From NCBI RefSeq assembly GCF_015482775.1, contig NZ_CP058214.1:2904501-2968500 (forward strand): a stretch of 64,000 bases of DNA, in the 5' to 3' direction. This document shows, piece after piece, positions 35,310 to 47,682 of this stretch; the stretch's first letter is position 1, and each line of letters starts with the position of its first letter. The stretch is from Kaustia mangrovi. Lineage in GTDB: Bacteria > Pseudomonadota > Alphaproteobacteria > Rhizobiales > Im1. The notes under the pieces were generated by a model. The model had not been told where the DNA came from and did no database searches. It saw only the letters and a list, made by a program, of their open reading frames with translations. Made by a program: the position numbers and the translations under genes.

Positions 35310-36872
35310 ATGGTCGATATCAGACGCCTTTCGGAAGATGTCTCCGCGCGGACGTCGCGGCGGTCCGGCGGCCGTGCAGGGCGCCGGCGCGAGCGCATGG
35401 CCGCGCCGCTCGTCATGCTGCCGACGCTGGAGCGCGGCATTCCCGTTCTCGATCTCTTGGGCGCCGATGCGGAGGAGCTGATCCACGAGGAATCGATGCG
35501 GATCCTCGAGGAGGTCGGGATCGACTTCCGCGACGACGAGGCCGCCGCCATGTGGCGCGAGGCGGGCGCCGATACGCACGGCCACCGCGTGCGCATCGAC
35601 CGCACATTGCTCATGGATCTCGTTGCGAAGGCACCGTCGGAATACACCATGCACGCCCGCAATCCCGAACGCACGGTGCGTGTCGGCGGGCGCAATTCCA
35701 TCTTCGTGCCCATGTACGGGGCGCCCTATGTGCGCGATCTCGACGGCAACCGGCGCTACGGCACGCTGGAGGATCTCTATGCCTTCCACAAGCTCGCCTA
35801 TCTGTCGCCGGCGCTCCATTCGACGAGCGCGCTGATCTGCGAGCCGGTGGACCTGCCGGTGCCGCGCCGGCACCTCCACATCCTCTACGGGCTGTTCCGC
35901 TGGTCCGACAAGCCGTTCATGGGCATCGTGACCGCGAAGGAGCGCGCCGAGGACACGATCGCCATGGCCAAGATCGTGTTCGGCGAGGACTTCGTGAACG
36001 ACAATCCGGTGATGACCTCCGTGGTCAACGCCAACTCGCCGCTCGTGTGGGACGCCACCATGCTGGACGCGCTGAAGGTCTATGCCGCGCACAACCAGCC
36101 CTGCCTGCTAACCCCCTTCGCGCTGTGCGGGGCCTCGACGTCGGCCTCCACCGTCGGCGCCGTCGCCCAGGTCAATGCGGAGGCGCTGGCGGGCATCGCC
36201 TTCACCCAGCTCATCCGGCCCGGCTGCCCCATGGTCTACGGCCAGTTCATGGTCACCGTCGACATGAAGACCGGCGCTCCCATGGGCGGCACGCCGGAGG
36301 CCGCGCAGATGACGCTCCTCATGGGTCAGCTCGCGCGCCGCTACGGGTTGCCCTTCCGCACCAGCGGCTCCCATGTCGGCGCCAAGCTGCCGGACATCCA
36401 GGCGGGCTACGAGGCAAACATGCTGATGCATGCCGCCATATTGTCCGGCGCCAACTATATCTGGCACGCCGCCGGCTGGCTGGAGGCGGGGCTGACGGCG
36501 AGCTACGCCAAGTTCGTGCTCGACGCTGAGCAGTGCGCGGCCTGGTACCGCTATGCGCAAGGGGTGAAGACCGACGATCTGAAGGACGCCATGGACGCCG
36601 TCCGCCAGGTCGGCCCGGCGAGCCACTTCCTCGGGACCCAGCACACGCTCGACCGGTTCGAGACGGCCTTCTTCCGGCCCGATCTCATGGAGTTCGGCTC
36701 CTGGGAGCAATGGCAGGCGGAGGGCAGCCCCGATACGGAGACCCGCGCCGTGCAGCAGGCCCGCGCCATGCTCGACAGCTATGAGGAGCCGGGGCTCGAC
36801 GAGGGGGTGCACGAGGCGCTCCTCGCCTTCATCGCCCGGCGCGAGGAAGAGCTGCCGGCCGATGTGAGCTGA
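35310..36872 (+). CDS. MttB-family (trimethylamine methyltransferase-like) protein, non-pyrrolysine
   Basis: This 520-residue protein belongs to the large trimethylamine methyltransferase (MttB) superfamily. Unlike archaeal MttB it is read through without an internal amber codon, so it lacks pyrrolysine, as in glycine-betaine methyltransferases such as MtgB. Family landmarks are LIHEESMRILEEVGIDF, GGTPEAAQMTLLMGQLARRYGLPF and ANYIWHAAGWLEAGLTASYAKFV. It would transfer a methyl group from a quaternary or methylated amine to a corrinoid protein or another acceptor; the substrate is unknown. AGGGA eight bases upstream supports the Met at 35310. No corrinoid-protein or reactivase gene is adjacent. 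Confidence 0.9.
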   Translation: MVDIRRLSEDVSARTSRRSGGRAGRRRERMAAPLVMLPTLERGIPVLDLLGADAEELIHEESMRILEEVGIDFRDDEAAAMWREAGADTHGHRVRIDRTLLMDLVAKAPSEYTMHARNPERTVRVGGRNSIFVPMYGAPYVRDLDGNRRYGTLEDLYAFHKLAYLSPALHSTSALICEPVDLPVPRRHLHILYGLFRWSDKPFMGIVTAKERAEDTIAMAKIVFGEDFVNDNPVMTSVVNANSPLVWDATMLDALKVYAAHNQPCLLTPFALCGASTSASTVGAVAQVNAEALAGIAFTQLIRPGCPMVYGQFMVTVDMKTGAPMGGTPEAAQMTLLMGQLARRYGLPFRTSGSHVGAKLPDIQAGYEANMLMHAAILSGANYIWHAAGWLEAGLTASYAKFVLDAEQCAAWYRYAQGVKTDDLKDAMDAVRQVGPASHFLGTQHTLDRFETAFFRPDLMEFGSWEQWQAEGSPDTETRAVQQARAMLDSYEEPGLDEGVHEALLAFIARREEELPADVS

Positions 36873-36916
36873 GCCCGGGACGGGCGACAGGTCCCGCCGC
36901 GAGCCTTCCTACAGAA

Positions 36917-36943
36917 AGGCCCGGGCTCTATAGGCCCGGGCCT
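36917..36943. terminator. Hairpin between convergent genes
   Basis: A perfect 10-bp stem (AGGCCCGGGC with GCCCGGGCCT) and a 7-base loop lie between the MttB-family gene and the small secreted-protein gene, which converge. Read on the minus strand the stem is followed by a short T stretch; on the plus strand there is none. It probably ends the minus-strand transcript and may work weakly in the other direction. Confidence 0.65.
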
Positions 36944-36978
36944 GTCGCTTCCGGTAACACTTTCGGGCCGGGAGACCG

Positions 36979-37185
36979 TCACTCCGTCGCGGTCTCGGCC
37001 TCCGCGGTCTTCTCGCTCGCCTGGTCGGTCGTCGTGCCGGCGGGCAGTTCGGCCACAGTCGTCGGCTTTGACTGGGTCGTCTTTTTGGCTGTGTGGGAGT
37101 AGTTGCAATCCGCCGCCGCGGGCATTGCCGCCACGGCTGCCAACGATGCGGCAAGCGTGGTTGCGAGAACCAGATGTCTGATCAT
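36979..37185 (-). CDS. Small secreted protein, function unknown
   Basis: This 68-residue product has a clear signal peptide (MIRHLVLATTLAASLAAVAAMPAAA, cut before Asp-Cys) and a short mature part of about 43 residues rich in Thr, Lys and Glu, with a single Cys near its N-terminus. It is not a lipoprotein, since the LxGC/LAGC-type lipobox is absent. GGAGGAGA immediately before the Met at 37185 is a strong ribosome-binding site and decides this start over an upstream in-frame one. Small conserved proteins of this kind occur in alphaproteobacteria, but I know no function. It stands alone between the MttB gene and xerC. Confidence 0.65.
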   Translation of the reverse strand: MIRHLVLATTLAASLAAVAAMPAAADCNYSHTAKKTTQSKPTTVAELPAGTTTDQASEKTAEAETATE

Positions 37186-37284
37186 CGGAAATCTCCTCCG
37201 CTTGCACATATGTCGCGGAAAGCATCCCCTTCCGCGCAAAGGCCATGATAGCACGCCGCGGTGGCGGGCGGAAGGAGACGGCCG

Positions 37285-38247
37285 TCAGGCGCGCGGATGG
37301 GCGCGTTCGTACTGTTTCAGGAGGTGCTCGCGGTCGACCTCCGTATAGAGCTGGGTGGTCGACAGGCTGGAATGGCCGAGCAGCTCCTGGATGGCGCGCA
37401 GATCGGCGCCCGCGCCGAGCAGGTGGGTGGCGAAGCTGTGGCGCAGGGCGTGCGGCGTCGCCGTCTCCGGCAGGCCGAGCGCGCCGCGCAGGCGCTCGAT
37501 CAGGCGCTGGACCATGCGCGCATTGAGGCGCGCGCCCCGGACCCCGCGGAAGAGCGCGCTTCCGGGCGGCATGTCGTGGGGGTAGAGGGCGAGATAGGCC
37601 GCCACCGCCTCGCGCACGGGCTCCATGACCGGCACGATCCGCGTCTTGCCGCCCTTGCCGGTGACGGTCAGCGTATCGGTGTCCGCCGAGACGGGCGCGT
37701 CGGCCCGATTGAGCCCCAGGACCTCGGAGATGCGCAGGCCGCATCCATAGAGCATCATCAGGATGGCGGCGTCGCGCGCCGTCACCCAGGGCGGTGTGTC
37801 CTGCGACGCCATCTCCGCATCCGCCGCCATGAGCCTGCCGGCGGCCTCGACGGTCAGCGGCTTCGGCACTGCATGGGGCAGCTTCGGCGTCCGGATCGCG
37901 CCGATGGCCGGGTTCGAGGCGAGCCCGTTGCGCTCCAGGAAGCCGAACAGGGCGCGGATGGCGGAAAGCTGGCGGGCGAGCGTCCGGCTCGAGGCGCCGT
38001 CCTGGCGCCGGCGTGCGAGAAAGGCGCGGAAATCCGCCGTACCGAGGCCGGAGAGGTCGGCAAGCGTCGGCGGGCCTCCCAGATGGCCGGCGAGGAAGGC
38101 GAGGAACTGGCCGACATCGCGCATATAGGCCTCGACCGTCTTCGCCGCGGCCCGCCGCTCCGCCGTCAGATGGCCGAGCCAGGCCGACAGCGCGCGCGCC
38201 GTATCGAAGGCGGCCGCCTTCGTCACCACATGCCTGTCCGTTGCCAT
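37285..38247 (-). CDS. xerC: Tyrosine recombinase XerC
   Basis: This is a site-specific recombinase of 320 residues that acts with XerD at dif to resolve chromosome dimers. The N-terminal SAM-like DNA-binding domain (about 15-110) is followed by the catalytic domain with Arg172 (GLRISEVL), Lys198 (TGKGGKTR), His266 and Arg269 (HALRHSF), His292 (LLGHSSLSTTQ) and the nucleophile Tyr301. All six are present, so it should be active. The Met at 38247 fits family length; an upstream in-frame Met adds 14 residues. The gene lies close to priA, as in many Hyphomicrobiales, which supports chromosomal XerC rather than a phage integrase. Confidence 0.92.
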   Translation of the reverse strand: MATDRHVVTKAAAFDTARALSAWLGHLTAERRAAAKTVEAYMRDVGQFLAFLAGHLGGPPTLADLSGLGTADFRAFLARRRQDGASSRTLARQLSAIRALFGFLERNGLASNPAIGAIRTPKLPHAVPKPLTVEAAGRLMAADAEMASQDTPPWVTARDAAILMMLYGCGLRISEVLGLNRADAPVSADTDTLTVTGKGGKTRIVPVMEPVREAVAAYLALYPHDMPPGSALFRGVRGARLNARMVQRLIERLRGALGLPETATPHALRHSFATHLLGAGADLRAIQELLGHSSLSTTQLYTEVDREHLLKQYERAHPRA

Positions 38248-38387
38248 GGCCACCTCTGCGGGATCCCGATAATGGATGCGCAAAAGCATGCCCCGGGCGC
38301 GTTAACGGCGGGTATGCGGGGCTGGGCGAGCTGATTTTATTGCGTCACGAAAAGGAGGGTGTACCGCGTGAGGTACGGTAAAATTTA

Positions 38388-38460
38388 CCGCTCATCCCGG
38401 CGAAAGCCGGGATCTCTTGCCCAAAATGCCTGAGATCCCGGCTTTCGCCGGGATGAGCGG
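38388..38460. repeat. Perfect 29-bp inverted repeat, family B
   Basis: The arms 38388-38416 and 38432-38460 are exact reverse complements, with a 15-base loop. Each arm itself contains ATCCCGGC-GAAA-GCCGGGAT, a hairpin with a GNRA-type loop. The unit starts 23 bases after the stop of the aldolase gene and precedes xerC. Elements with this ATCCCGGC...GCCGGGAT core are known to be scattered in many alphaproteobacterial genomes. No second copy is visible in this window. Confidence 0.9.
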
Positions 38461-38483
38461 AAAGACGCAAATGTCGGCACGCG

Positions 38484-39140
38484 CTACAGGATCGACTGGC
38501 CGGTCTTCTTCCAGTCGGCGAGGAAGGCGTCGAGGCCCTTGTCGGTCAGCGGGTGCATGACGAGGCCGCGCAGGACGCCCGGCGGCACGGTGGCGACGTC
38601 GGCACCGGCCATGGCGGCGAACTTCACATGGTTCGCGCCGCGGATCGAGGCGGCCAGGATCTCCGTGGAGAGCGCGTCGTAATTGTCGTAGATCTGGCGA
38701 ATCTCCTCGATGAGCTCCATGCCGTCGAGGCCGATATCATCGAGCCGGCCGATAAAGGGCGAGACGAAGGTCGCCCCGGCCTTCGCCGCGAGCAGCGCCT
38801 GGTTGGCGTTGAAGCACAGGGTGACGTTCACCATCGTGCCGGCCTGGGTGAGCGTGCGGCAGGCCTTCAGCCCGTCGAGGGTCAGCGGCACCTTGACTGC
38901 GACATTTGTCGCGATCTCCGCGAGCGAGCGGCCCTCCTCGACCATCGCATCCGCCTCGGTCGCGGCCACCTCGGCGCTGACCGGGCCGTCGACCAGCGCG
39001 CAGATCTCGCGGATCACCGTCTTGAAGTCGCGGCCGGTCTTGGCGACGAGCGAGGGGTTGGTCGTCACGCCGTCCACCAGCCCCGTCGCGGCCAGCTCGG
39101 CGATCTCGTCCACATCCGCCGTATCGACGAAGAATTTCAT
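38484..39140 (-). CDS. fsa: Transaldolase-like fructose-6-phosphate aldolase
   Basis: This is a small TIM-barrel aldolase of the TalC/Fsa group, 218 residues. It starts [20 protein letters not shown]. The Schiff-base lysine is in NVAVKVPLT (about residue 86), and [16 protein letters not shown] is the phosphate-binding strand. It catalyses transaldolase or fructose-6-phosphate aldolase chemistry in the pentose phosphate pathway. The two activities are hard to separate by sequence; many alphaproteobacteria use this short form as their only transaldolase. AGAGAGGA upstream supports the Met at 39140. It is divergent from priA. Confidence 0.9.
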   Translation of the reverse strand: MKFFVDTADVDEIAELAATGLVDGVTTNPSLVAKTGRDFKTVIREICALVDGPVSAEVAATEADAMVEEGRSLAEIATNVAVKVPLTLDGLKACRTLTQAGTMVNVTLCFNANQALLAAKAGATFVSPFIGRLDDIGLDGMELIEEIRQIYDNYDALSTEILAASIRGANHVKFAAMAGADVATVPPGVLRGLVMHPLTDKGLDAFLADWKKTGQSIL

Positions 39141-39232
39141 GGGTCCTCTCTCCGCTAGGGTCGGTGACCCGCGCACATTATTCAGGCGCGCCGCATTCGG
39201 CAAGCGGTGTCGCATGTCCGTTTGGTACAGGC

Positions 39233-39312
39233 AGCGCCGGCCCGCTCCCCCACCTGGCCGCCCCTGGCAAATACGATCTCATGGGTGGCCGGGTGGGGGA
39301 GCGGGCCGGTGC
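39233..39312. repeat. Palindromic intergenic repeat, family A copy 2
   Basis: The left arm is CCGGCCCGCTCCCCCACCTG and the right arm is GGTGGCCGGGTGGGGGAGCG with flanking GGGCCGGTG. They are nearly perfect inverses around a loop of about 20 bases. The repeat lies between the divergent aldolase and priA genes, so here it cannot be a shared terminator. It would be transcribed only as part of a priA leader or not at all. Confidence 0.85.
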
Positions 39313-39383
39313 AGTTCGATCCAGTCCGATCCAGTCCGGGAGACGTTGATCGCGCGCGCCGTTGGGCGCACCTTGGCACCATC

Positions 39384-41578
39384 ATGCCGACTGATTCCGC
39401 CATCGCCGGACTGGATGCCCGCGTCGTCGAGGTGCTGCTGCCGCTCGCGCTCGACCGCGCCTATTCCTACAAGGTGCCGGACGGCATGGCCGTCGCGCCG
39501 GGCGACTATGTGGTCGTGCCGCTGGGGCCGCGCCAGATGATCGGCGTGGTGTGGGCCGACGAGGGCCGTTGCGCCGCCGACCACGAGGGTCCCGCCCTGC
39601 GCCCCATCGCGGAACGGTTCGACGCCCCGCCCATGCCGGAGGTCCATCGCGGCTTCATCGACTGGGTCGCCGCCTACAATCTCGTGCCGCCGGGCGCGGT
39701 TTTGCGCATGTGCCTGCGCGTGCCGGCGGCGCTCGGACCGCCGCGCGCCCATGTCGGCTACCGCGCCACGGGCCGGGAGCCGGAGCGCATGACCCCCCAG
39801 CGCAAGCGGGTGATGGAGGTCGCCGGCGACGGGCTGGTGTGGCGCCCGCGCGATCTGGCGGAGGTCGCCGGCGTCACGCCCGGCGTGGTGCGCGGGCTGG
39901 TCGATGCCGGCGCGCTCGAGCCCGCGCCGGTCCCGGCGGCGGCGCCCTTCGGCAAGCCGAGCCCTCAAGGGGCGCTCGTCCTGTCGGCGGAACAGGAGGA
40001 GGCCGCCCAGGCGCTGCGCCAGCGCGCCGTCGAGCGGGACTTCTCCGTCACCCTCCTCGACGGCGTCACCGGCTCCGGCAAGACGGAGGTCTATCTGGAG
40101 GCCGTCGCGGCAACCGTCGCCCAGGGGCGCCAGGCGCTCATCCTCCTGCCGGAGATCGCGCTGACCGGAGCCTTCATCCGCCGGGTCGAGGAGCGCTTCG
40201 GCGTCTCGCCGGCGGAGTGGCATTCCGGCATGAGGTCGAGCGAGCGCGAGCGGGTCTGGCGCGGGGTCGCCACGGGCGAGGCGCCGATCGTGGTCGGCGC
40301 GCGCTCGGCGCTCTTCCTGCCCTATCGCAGGCCGGGGCTGATCGTGGTCGACGAGGAGCACGAGCCGGCCTTCAAGCAGGAGGAGGGCGTGACCTACCAC
40401 GCCCGCGACATGGCCGTCGTCTACGGTGCGCTCGGCAAGTTCCCGGTCGTCCTGTCGTCGGCGACGCCGTCGCTGGAGACGCTCGTCAATGTCGACCGCG
40501 GGCGCTACCGCCATCTCACCCTCGCCTCGCGCCACGGCACCGCGGAGCTGCCGCCGGTCGCGACCATCGACATGCGCCGCGAGACGCCGGACCGGGGCAC
40601 ATGGCTCACCGCGCCGCTCGTCGAGGCGGTGCGCGAGACGGTCGAGGCCGGCGACCAGGCGCTCCTTTTCCTCAACAGGCGGGGCTATGCGCCGCTGACG
40701 CTCTGCCGGGCCTGCGGCCACCGCTTCCAGTGCCCGGACTGCGATGCCTGGCTCGTGGAGCACCGCTTTCGGCGCGTGCTCATGTGCCATCATTGCGGGC
40801 ACCAGGAGCCGGTGCCGGAGAGCTGTCCGGCCTGCGGCACGGAGGGCGCGCTGGTCGCCTGCGGCCCGGGGTCGAGCGGCTCGCGGAGGAGGTGACGGCG
40901 CGCTTTCCGGAGGCGCGCACTGCGATCCTGTCGAGCGATCTCGCCCACGGCTCCGCACTGCGCGATCTCATCCAGGAGGTCGCCGATCACCGCTTCGACA
41001 TCGTCATCGGCACCCAGCTCGTCGCCAAGGGCCACCATTTCCCCGCGCTGACGCTTGTCGGCGTGGTCGATGCCGATATCGCGCTGGGCAATGGCGACCC
41101 CCGCGCGGCGGAACGGACCTATCAGCTGCTCTGTCAGGTCGCGGGGCGGGCGGGCCGCGGCGAGCGCCCCGGGCGCGCGCTCATCCAGACCCACATGCCC
41201 GACCATCCGCTCATGCGCGCGCTGGAGGCCGGCGACCGCGAAGCCTTCCTCGCCCATGAGAAGACAGTGCGCGAGGAGGCCGGCCTGCCGCCCTATGGCC
41301 GGCTCGCCGCGCTGATCGTGTCGGGCAAGGACCAGGGCGAGACGGAGCGCTTCGCGCAGGCCATCGCGCGGCGCGTGCCGAGGGCCGACGGCTTCCGGGC
41401 ACTCGGCCCCTCGCCCGCCCCGCTCGCGCTCGTGCGCGGGCGCTTCCGCTACCGGTTCCTCGTGCGCGCGGGCCGCGACGCCAACATCCAGGGCTTCCTG
41501 CGCGCCTGGCTCGCCGACATCTCTCCGCGCGGCTCGCTCCGGGTCGCCGTCGATATCGATCCGCAGAGCTTCCTGTAA
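39384..41578 (+). pseudogene. priA: Primosomal helicase PriA with an internal frameshift
   Basis: Together two frames encode full PriA (about 730 residues), the helicase that reloads the replisome at stalled forks. The first frame (39384 to ~40870) has the 3' DNA-end-binding domain, Walker A GVTGSGKT (227-234), DEEH and the zinc cysteines (CRACGHRFQCPDC, CHHCG, CPACG). The second frame continues VERLAEEVTARFPEART to the stop at 41578 with GTQLVAKGHHFP and QVAGRAGRGERPG. The shift is at GGGG 40868-40871: a fifth G would restore CGPGVERLAEEV. Since all domains are otherwise perfectly conserved, a recent mutation or a base-calling error is more likely than decay. The first frame alone would stop at 40895. 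Confidence 0.88.
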
Positions 41579-41601
41579 GGCGGGAGCCTGTTGCTGAGGC
41601 T

Positions 41602-41655
41602 GTACCGGCCCGCTCCCCCGCCCGGCCACCCACGGAATTACGATCACAGGAGTGG
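41602..41655. repeat. Palindromic intergenic repeat, family A copy 3 (partial)
   Basis: The left arm is intact (ACCGGCCCGCTCCCCCGCCC through CGGCCACCCA, 41604-41632), and the loop ACGGAATTACGATC resembles copies 1 and 2. The right arm is truncated to a remnant, AGGAGTGG. It lies between the 3' ends of priA and the acetyltransferase gene, which converge. Truncation by insertion of the lower-GC acetyltransferase segment is one explanation. Confidence 0.7.
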
Positions 41656-41665
41656 ACGGCGGACG

Positions 41666-42109
41666 TCATGCACGCCAGAGGTAACGAATGTCGGGCTCGC
41701 GTTCTTCATTGCGTGCCCCATCCGTATGCTCGACAGCCACAAAGCCCCTGCTTTCATAAAATCGCCGGGCTGCGTCATTCCGCTGGAACGTCCATAGGCT
41801 AAGCTCGCGATTGCGCTGTTTCGCAATGGCGAGGAGCCCACTTCCTACCCCTTTGAATTGGTACTCAGGGAGCACATAGAGCTGTTCGATGTGTCCCTCC
41901 TTGAAAGCAATGAAGCCGATCAGCTCCGCGCCGTCGAACGAGCCCCACACTTCGCAGTCGTCGAATACGACAGTACTGAAGAATGAGCGGTCCTCATCGG
42001 GCGTGTGAAGGCCGGCCAGCCAAGGCAACCGATCGTCGAAACTGATGCGATGCACGATAGCGACCGCGCCCATGTCGCGACGCTCGAGCTGTTTGACGGA
42101 TAAAGCCAT
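41666..42109 (-). CDS. GNAT family N-acetyltransferase
   Basis: This is a small acetyl-CoA-dependent acetyltransferase of 147 residues. The GNAT core is visible as HIEQLYVLPEYQFKGVGSGLLAIAKQ, with the Q/R-x2-G-x-G/A acetyl-CoA pyrophosphate loop, followed by RNDAARRFYESRGFVAVEHTDG. The acceptor substrate is unknown. AAGGATAT just before the Met at 42109 favours this start over one eight codons earlier. Base composition is noticeably less GC-rich than the flanking housekeeping genes, and the gene interrupts the priA-atp neighbourhood, so recent acquisition is likely. Confidence 0.82.
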   Translation of the reverse strand: MALSVKQLERRDMGAVAIVHRISFDDRLPWLAGLHTPDEDRSFFSTVVFDDCEVWGSFDGAELIGFIAFKEGHIEQLYVLPEYQFKGVGSGLLAIAKQRNRELSLWTFQRNDAARRFYESRGFVAVEHTDGARNEEREPDIRYLWRA

Positions 42110-42388
42110 ATATCCTTCACAGGGAGCAGACATGAGTGCCCGTACATTCGCGGCGGGAGCAGACCTTCAAACCGAGACATTACACACAAATCCTGCCGCT
42201 TGCGACAATCCGCCACTGGGCCTATGTTGCCAGACGCCACGAGCTGTGATAGATCGAGCCGGGCTTGAGGGGGAGGCAGTGCGCGCGCCGTGCCCTCGAA
42301 TAAAAATCGCGTCCATTTCAATGGGTTGGCGCTTTCTTCTGGAGGCGGTGCAACCAATCCGGAACCCACGCACTAGAGACTAGGAACA

Positions 42389-44481
<2,093 letters not shown>

Positions 44482-44541
44482 AACCTTCGCCGCGCAAACG
44501 GCGCGAGGGCCAACCGACGGAAAGAAGGGGAAGCGGCTTCT

Positions 44542-47045
<2,504 letters not shown>

Positions 47046-47096
47046 TTCATCTACCGATCAGGGTCGCACCGAGGTGCAGGAAGCTAGGAAAGGTCT

Positions 47097-47495
47097 ATGG
47101 CCGAGGAACTGAACTTCGAGCTCGTTTCGCCGGAGCGGCTGCTCATGTCTGACGCCGTGGAGCAGGTGACGGTTCCCGGCTCCGACGGCGACTTCACCGT
47201 CTTCGCCCGCCACGCGCCGGTCATCTCCACGATCCGGCCGGGCGTGCTCACCGTGCGCCGTCCCGGCTCCGACGAGGAGCGGATCTATCTGCGCGGCGGG
47301 TTCGCCGAGGTCAATCCCAAGGGGCTGATCGTGCTGGCGGAAGAGGCCATCCCGCTCGGGGAGCTTGACAGCGAGGCGCTCGCCCAGCAGGTGAAGAACG
47401 CCGAGGAGGATGTCGCCGACGCGACCGACGACGAGAAGCGCCGCCGGGCCCAGGAGAATCTGGACCATCTGAAGCAGCTTCAGGCGGCTCTCTAA
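47097..47495 (+). CDS. atpC: F0F1 ATP synthase subunit epsilon
   Basis: This subunit regulates and stabilises the rotor, 132 residues. The N-terminal beta sandwich contains NFELVSPERLLMSDAVEQVTVPGSDGDF and HAPVISTIRPGVL. The C-terminal helices (ALAQQVKNAEEDVADATDDEKRRRAQENL) are of bacterial type. It ends the F1 operon 51 bases after atpD, and a hairpin follows at 47521. Confidence 0.96.
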   Translation: MAEELNFELVSPERLLMSDAVEQVTVPGSDGDFTVFARHAPVISTIRPGVLTVRRPGSDEERIYLRGGFAEVNPKGLIVLAEEAIPLGELDSEALAQQVKNAEEDVADATDDEKRRRAQENLDHLKQLQAAL

Positions 47496-47520
47496 CCAAC
47501 TGGAAACGATCGGCTTTTCC

Positions 47521-47546
47521 GCCATCAGGCAAGGCTGCCTGTTGGC
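47521..47546 (+). terminator. Possible terminator hairpin after atpC
   Basis: GCCATCAGGC and GCCTGTTGGC form a 10-bp stem with one mismatch and a 6-base loop, 26 bases after the atpC stop. No T-run follows, so it may slow rather than stop polymerase or act with Rho. It overlaps the -35 region of a possible promoter for the next gene. Confidence 0.4.
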
Positions 47547-47569
47547 GGGCCGGTCCGGTTGGCTATATT
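47542..47569 (+). promoter_or_regulatory. Possible promoter for the ferritin-like protein gene
   Basis: TTGGCG (47542-47547) and TATATT (47564-47569) are 16 bases apart, in a small AT-rich patch between atpC and the ferritin-like gene. The leader would be about 110 bases. Spacing and -10 quality are acceptable but not strong. Confidence 0.35.
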
Positions 47570-47682
47570 ATGATGCAGCCTTCCTGTCAGAGGCATGCCG
47601 GCATGTTCCGCGCCCCCGAAGGGAAGGCGCGGTGTCTGTAACCGAGTGGGCGGCAATGACGACGAGAGGAGGCATGTGATCC

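Noticed and set aside
33687-36872. A 1061-codon plus-strand frame suggesting a fusion of TRAP sequence with the MttB-like protein
   Set aside because: The first ~540 codons are the TRAP genes read in the wrong frame. The MttB-like protein has its own ribosome-binding site and Met at 35310.
37285-38247. Mobile-element integrase interpretation of the tyrosine recombinase
   Set aside because: Size, motif context and its place near priA fit chromosomal XerC. There is no tRNA attachment site or other element gene nearby.
39207-39383. N-terminal extension of PriA by 59 residues
   Set aside because: The extension is translation of the family A repeat and spacer. The Met at 39384 begins at the conserved PriA sequence.
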